The notes beneath the pieces were generated by a model. That model had not been told where the DNA came from, ran no database searches, and was given only the letters and a program-made list of their open reading frames with translations. A stretch of 64,000 bases of DNA, taken from Filosporella fistucella. Taxonomy: Eukaryota > Ascomycota > Leotiomycetes > Helotiales. Made by a program: the position numbers and the translations under genes. This document shows positions 58,740-64,000 of the stretch, piece by piece. Every line of letters starts with the position of its first letter. The stretch's first letter is position 1. The stretch spans positions 868,001 to 932,000 of the forward strand of contig JAQJZZ010000008.1 of NCBI GenBank assembly GCA_030077755.1, read 5' to 3'.

Positions 58740-61559
58740 TCGAGTCGCTGATGAGAAACGAGTTTCACTTCATTGTATTTGCTTTCCTGTCAGCTACTTT
58801 TTGCGATTTTAGATGATTCCATCTCATTTGAGAGTTTGCGCAGTTTGTCCATCTATAACGGTCTTCGTCTTGCTGTCTTTTTATCACATAGGAATTTGTA
58901 CGATCTAGAGAATGGAAATTAAAAAGGAAGACAAAAAGTCAGCGAGTCGGGAACAAGTAGATGAGATTGTTGCTCCGATGGGTGGAAATATCTTTTTGGT
59001 AATGTCAACAATTTGGTTGACTTGCAGGTTTGGCGTTTTTGGAGCGAGATACAGCTGTATATATATTTGGCAGCGATGCTATGTGCTATTTCAGGCACGG
59101 TAGCATGGAGCAGGATGATGAGATAGATTTAAATCAGAAAATCTCCCACTATAAACAGTCGTTCCTGTCACCAGAGCTTGAGGTTAGTTCCCATATTCTA
59201 CACTATGTCTCGGGAATTTCTCTCTCGCCAATATCTTTAGATGCTCGCTGTGCTACATTTGTTCTGCCGTATCATCTTCAAGGCGAGGGGCCCTCGAACT
59301 TCATTTGAATTTGCCGCGATGAAATTCTCCAGGGAGATACATGGACATTTTGCCATCCGCGTTTTCCCGACTCCAATTTCATCACCGCCTAGGTACCCCT
59401 TAACCAACACGTGATGGGGTTAAACTACGGGGTAGGGACGCTCTGTGTTAGTATGACCATGAAAGTGAGCTCCTACCCGGTGATTGTCTCTTACAGCTCT
59501 GCCAAATAGTCATGAGGAGGTTTATCTATAGTTCCCGGTTTCGCCAACAATGGTGCCCTCGCACGTGATGTTCCCAAAGTCCCAATTGTTGTTCTATTCT
59601 TCAAAAGTTCGTTTCAGAAATTTGAACAATGGCACTTGCCCCTCTGCATCGTGTTATCACTTTGTTTACATGACAAATTTGATCCGAACTATAGGTTCTT
59701 ACTAATTAAGTTTAACGTTGGCACGCTTTGGGGAATGTAAAGGTGAAGGATGCAAAGATATGATTCAGAGCACGTCTTTGTGCTAGGTATTATAATTCCT
59801 CTTCATCTCGCTTCATACACTTGGTTAATTATTCGGTTACATCTAGTCGAGGGCATACATTCAGGCTAGGCCAGCTATATAAGGAGCGTTGCAGAGGGAC
59901 TTCACAAGAAGTAGCTGCTCTGACAGATACGTGCTTGGTTTAGTTTTTTTGAGAGTTTACCCTCGAAAGCTTCTCACAACTCATACGACCTCAGTGCACA
60001 TGGCTCTCGGGAATTGACACCACACTGGTAGATTAGCTGAGACCACTTGGCAAAAATCCTCAGAATATAGTTAGCACTGTCATTCGCAATACAAATGCAG
60101 CAGTCGACATACATTGACTGCTCAATTATAGATTATTTGCTACCAAAGGCGACCTGGCAACGTATCAGACTTTGAATCACTCCCTATATGTAGTAGGAAT
60201 TCAGAAAGCATCAAAACTCTGGCTTCATTCCCAGGTCGTTTCACATCAGATTAGGGAAATCAATAGCAGAGAGACAGCGCTGTTGATCAGTGAATCCATA
60301 ATGAGTCAATCTGAACTACTCATTCCAACGAACGATAGGAATGCAGCGTTAAGATTGTGTTTTTTTACCTCATTAATCAAAGGATATCGAAATATACACT
60401 TCTGGGTGAACAATGCGGGTGGAATATCTCTACTGCTAACAAAGAAACATTTCTTACTGCTAACATAGAATTTTCTACAACGCGACCGACTGCCATCTTC
60501 ACCAGGTCAAATTTAACATTAACATTAAGGGATTCCTCGCCATTCACTCCTGTCATGTTTTGGAAAATCAATTAGAATAAGACTATTCGTGTCTTGTCAT
60601 GTTAAGAGACTTGGCGTATTCCGAGACGTTCACAATACATCTTTACTTCGTCCGCACTTACAAACGCTAGGATCATCATAATTGTAGATAGGGTCATTAT
60701 GGTAATCTACAACTCCACAATAAATAAATTGTGTCTCGAAAATGGGTGGACGATGTTAACTGTACCAAAACTTTAATAGCGGAGGATTCATCTTCCTAGA
60801 TCTTAATCCAGACTAGGTGGACACTTATCTACCAGGAGAGGAATCTAGCTTACGTAGGTCATAAATATTCCACCATTAGTTTATCCAGTTTCTAACCAGT
60901 AATCAACTACCACTACTATCAGAGCACTCAGTAAGTCGATGCCTCAGCCTCACCAATCGGACCACAGCCGAACGCAGCGGGAAGTTTGCAGACTCTTGAT
61001 GGGTGCCCCGAAGCAGATACTTTCTAGATCGGTATAGCCTGGTACTAGTATTTAAGACAGTCATGTTAATGCAGTTTGCTTACGATCTGTTTTCTTATTT
61101 CTATCTTTTCCTGCATAAAATCGTTCCGATTCCAAGTTTAGAGGTTTCCCTACCTGAACAGCCTTGGTTGTGTGTCAGCCATAGCCGAGGGGTGTGGCTT
61201 GGAAAAGGGGGGCCTGGGACCGTATACCTTGGCTATCGTCTGAACTTGTGGAGAAACAGAGAATCTTGGCAATTTTTACTGGGGTTCTCCTAGTCGAATA
61301 GGCAAATCTCATGTATGAATTCCATTTTCTGCCGATTTACAATAGAGCTATCAAGTGGCAGTTTTGCAGGGTATGTGCGGGGTAATTTCGCTACTCGTTG
61401 ATTCTTGGAGATGCAGCAAGACTTACAATTTCAATACTTTCTTTGGTCTTCTCTTTGATTATAAATATACGTATGGTACCATGGCAGTGACTGGGAGAGA
61501 GAAATTTGCTGCTCACTCCTGGACAATCATACTCGAAGGCTTAACTAAAAGTCCACACA
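58740..61559. other. Long gene-free region, tannase promoter at right
   Basis: This is AT-rich sequence with short frames only. The left part presumably holds the 3' UTR of the GDS1-type gene. TATAAATA at 61460-61467 lies 93 nt before the tannase ATG. Confidence 0.5.
61460..61467 (+). promoter_or_regulatory. TATA box of tannase gene
   Basis: TATAAATA, 93 nt upstream of the start codon at 61560, at a plausible position for a core promoter. Confidence 0.45.
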
Positions 61560-63499
61560 ATGTTTTCAAGCCTGTATATTCTTCTTTTTGTCCTCCTTAG
61601 AATAGGAGAAGCATATATATCACCACACCATGATACAAAGATTCAGCAGAGTTGCTCAAACATAAAATTGCGGAAGCTTCGTGGATTCCAAATCTTGTCA
61701 GTCCAAGGTGTAGAGGTTCGCAATTTCTCACTTCTCACAGCGCCGTCACCTCACGGTCTGGATTTCTGTAACATCACAGTTACACTCACTCATCGAGGCG
61801 ATGGAGATTCAGTCATCGTGCAAGTTTGGGCTCCACTGGAAGACTGGAATGGCAGATATGTTGCAACTGGTGGAGGTGGGCTTAGGGCAGGAACTTTCAA
61901 TCCTGCACTTGCACCGATGATTGCGCGTGGTTTTGCTGCCTCCAGTACAGATGCAGGATTAACTCTTGGGAATACTATCGACCCGAATACAGGAAGGGTA
62001 AGTCAAATCTAGTATTTTACTCAAATTGGATATACCAATTGACCTGCTCTCAACGTCTTGAGGTTCCCCCATCTTGCTTCTCCATGAGTTCATTACTAAT
62101 TCGTCTCTAGTGGGCCTTAAATAGTGACGGAACATTTAACACTGGCCTGTTCGACAATTTTGCATATAGGTCCATTCACGACATGGCTGTAATTGGTAAA
62201 GCAGTCATAAAAGCGTACTATGGCAAACGTGCACAGTATTCTTACTGGAATGGTTGCTCTACTGGCGGACGACAAGGATATTTTGAAGCACAAAGACACC
62301 CAGAAGACTTTGACGGAATAGTTGCTACAGCTCCAGCGATCAACGGCCCTCAATTAGGACCAGCAGAATTCTGGCCCTCTGTTGTCATGGCAAATTCGGT
62401 TGCTCCACCTCAATGTGTCTTCAAAGCTTTCCAAGACGCTATGATAGCAGCTTGTGATCCGCTGGATGGTGTTAGGGATGGTCTTATCTCAGATACAAGC
62501 AAATGTGATTTCAACCAGCAGTCGCTCGTTGGGACTAGCGTTAATTGCACAGGATGGAATGTGACAATAACTCAGGGGCATGCAGACATAGTCCTCAAAA
62601 TCCTCCAAGGAGCAAGAACCTCGACTGGGGAATTTATATGGTATGGCAATCCTCCAGGAGCACCTTTCAGTGGAAGTATGTACCTTATTCGTTCCCCTCC
62701 AGATTGCGATCAAGTCCATAGCAGTTGTCAGCTCTTGAGAGTATGATAAAATGCCTGCTTAATCAAGTATTGAAAGCGCATAGCTAAATTATCGTAGTGG
62801 CCAACACCAACACTACCAATGGCATCACCATTCCTATTCCCTTTGGCGCCGCAGAAGCTTGGATTCGATATCTAGTACTCGGGGATCCAGAATTCGATAC
62901 TGCTCATATAACCTACCCGCAATTCGAAGATGCATTTGCCCTGTCGGTTGCGAAATATGCGGAGTCATTTGGAACTGATGAGCCAGATTTAAGAAGATTT
63001 CGGAAATGTGTGTAGCACTTCTCCTTTACCCTATCCATGACTCACAGCGGAGAAAATGTTATCACTTTCCGAGCAGACTGAAATCTACTCGCTCGAAATG
63101 TTTGGAAGATTATAAAGCTAACTCGCTGCAGTGGGGCGGAAAATGCTCACATGGCATGGTTTGGCAGATCCATTGATCACCCATCTTGGAACCTTGAGAT
63201 ATCGAGAGAAGCTCGAAAAGAAATTTGGAGGAACGCAGAAAGTAGATGAATTCTACAGGTTATTTCTGGCACCTGGCGCTGGACATTGCTCTGGCGGGGC
63301 TGGTCCGAATCCTACCGACCCTCTGTCTGTCTTGATAGAATGGGTGGAAAGGGGCGTTGCACCCGAAACGTTACCAGCTACCACAAATGTATCAGGAACG
63401 GTGGTGAGCAGAAATCTTTGTCTTTACCCAAGATTATTGACATACGATGGAATTGGAGATAAAAATCTTGCAGGTAGCTTTACATGCAAGTCAGACTGA
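61560..63499 (+). CDS. Tannase/feruloyl-esterase family secreted enzyme
   Basis: Four exons, 61560-61997, 62111-62675, 62798-63007 and 63132-63499, give 526 aa. The signal peptide is about residues 1-18 (SLYILLFVLLRIGEAY). The catalytic serine lies in YWNGCSTGGRQG, the Asp loop in WHGLADPLI and the His in PGAGHCSGG. The CS-D-HC arrangement, in which neighbouring cysteines join Ser and His, is the family hallmark. EDWNGRYVATGGGG, DPLDGVRDG and a calcium-site-like region also fit. It cleaves ester bonds of gallate or ferulate from plant polyphenols/cell walls; which substrate cannot be said. Introns (113, 122 and 124 nt) are longer than elsewhere in the window. Confidence 0.93.
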
Positions 63500-64000
63500 C
63501 AAAAATTGATATTCAATTATTAAAGTCTATCCGAGAGGGGCAGATTCGCATACTCAAGATTAGACCTTGCTAAAACCACAGCAAGATGAGAATATCTAGG
63601 AGGACAGAGCTAATTAATTTATACGTTCCAATATCACTCGAAGCATGTAGGCACTCTTAACAGGCAGCTAACTGACACCTTGGCATTTTCTAGTAATTAG
63701 ACGCATAGTCTTGATACCTTTGACACTACACATAAGCCCCTCGGTACCTCACAATCAAGTAGAATCAGTGATATTAGAACGCGTGCTTTACTGCTCCCAC
63801 GAAAGAGTTACTGCTACTAGCTCAACTCTGTCCGATTCCTCGATAGTCTAACCTCATTGAGATATGCATTTACACTCAGCATAGCGACAGCGAAACTGAT
63901 CAAGAACACTGGATTGAGATTCCATTTCCAACCTTCCATGACTCTCAACCAATGCCGAAGATACTTCGACTCTGTCTGACTAGAAAATGGAAGTTGTAAA
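63500..64000. other. Intergenic, window end
   Basis: This is the 3' flank of the tannase gene. The last 500 nt show no supported gene. Confidence 0.55.

Overview
This window is nuclear DNA of a filamentous ascomycete. Most introns are 45-60 nt with GTAAGT/GTATGT-type donors and TACTAAC/CTAAC-like branch sites. Genes sit on both strands without operons, and several families are typical of Pezizomycotina: HET domain, Frag1/DRAM/Sfk1, GDS1-type winged helix, tannase and 14-TM MFS. My impression of a Leotiomycetes (Helotiales, Sclerotinia/Botrytis-like) genome is inference from remembered protein similarity. I see no tRNA, rRNA, CRISPR, virus or intact transposon.

Layout. 0-9 kb is a decayed accessory area: the 3' end of a frameshifted sugar permease, a HET-domain gene, a PhzF-like enzyme, a short LRR remnant and a multiply broken minus-strand pseudogene (6.9-8.4 kb). 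9-24 kb holds a small uncharacterised ORF, an LRR-like protein, a Frag1/DRAM/Sfk1 membrane protein, a formamidase, a secreted GH5 hydrolase with six cysteine-rich repeats, a disrupted small secreted protein gene, an aquaporin and a DapA-type aldolase. 24-29 kb holds a thioredoxin-like protein, a Ure2p-like GST and a 14-exon gene for a secreted Ala/Lys/Thr-rich protein. 31-44 kb is housekeeping: ETF-ubiquinone oxidoreductase, an MFS exporter, a head-to-head p24 cargo receptor/ARF1 pair and a CobW-type zinc chaperone GTPase. 45-64 kb is gene-poor: a C2H2 protein, an orphan P450, a GDS1-type winged-helix regulator behind a long ATG-free leader, and a tannase/feruloyl esterase.

Genes that work together. 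p24 and ARF1 share one intergenic promoter and both act in COPI/COPII trafficking. ETF-QO serves mitochondrial fatty-acid and amino-acid oxidation. GH5, tannase, the Ala/Lys-rich protein and the small secreted protein form a secreted set suited to plant-surface or cell-wall work. P450, MFS, GST and PhzF lie far apart with no backbone synthase, so I do not call a secondary-metabolite cluster.

I rebuilt exon structures by hand, joining exons only where splice sites were plausible, the frame stayed open and family motifs continued. About 50 introns were placed. Three of them use GC-AG ends. The items most worth a second look are the 14-exon Ala/Lys-rich gene with duplicated exons, the 1.29-kb ATG-free leader before the GDS1-type gene, the GH5 repeat tail whose introns all fall in the repeat motif, and the pseudogenes with stops explicable by C-to-T change.
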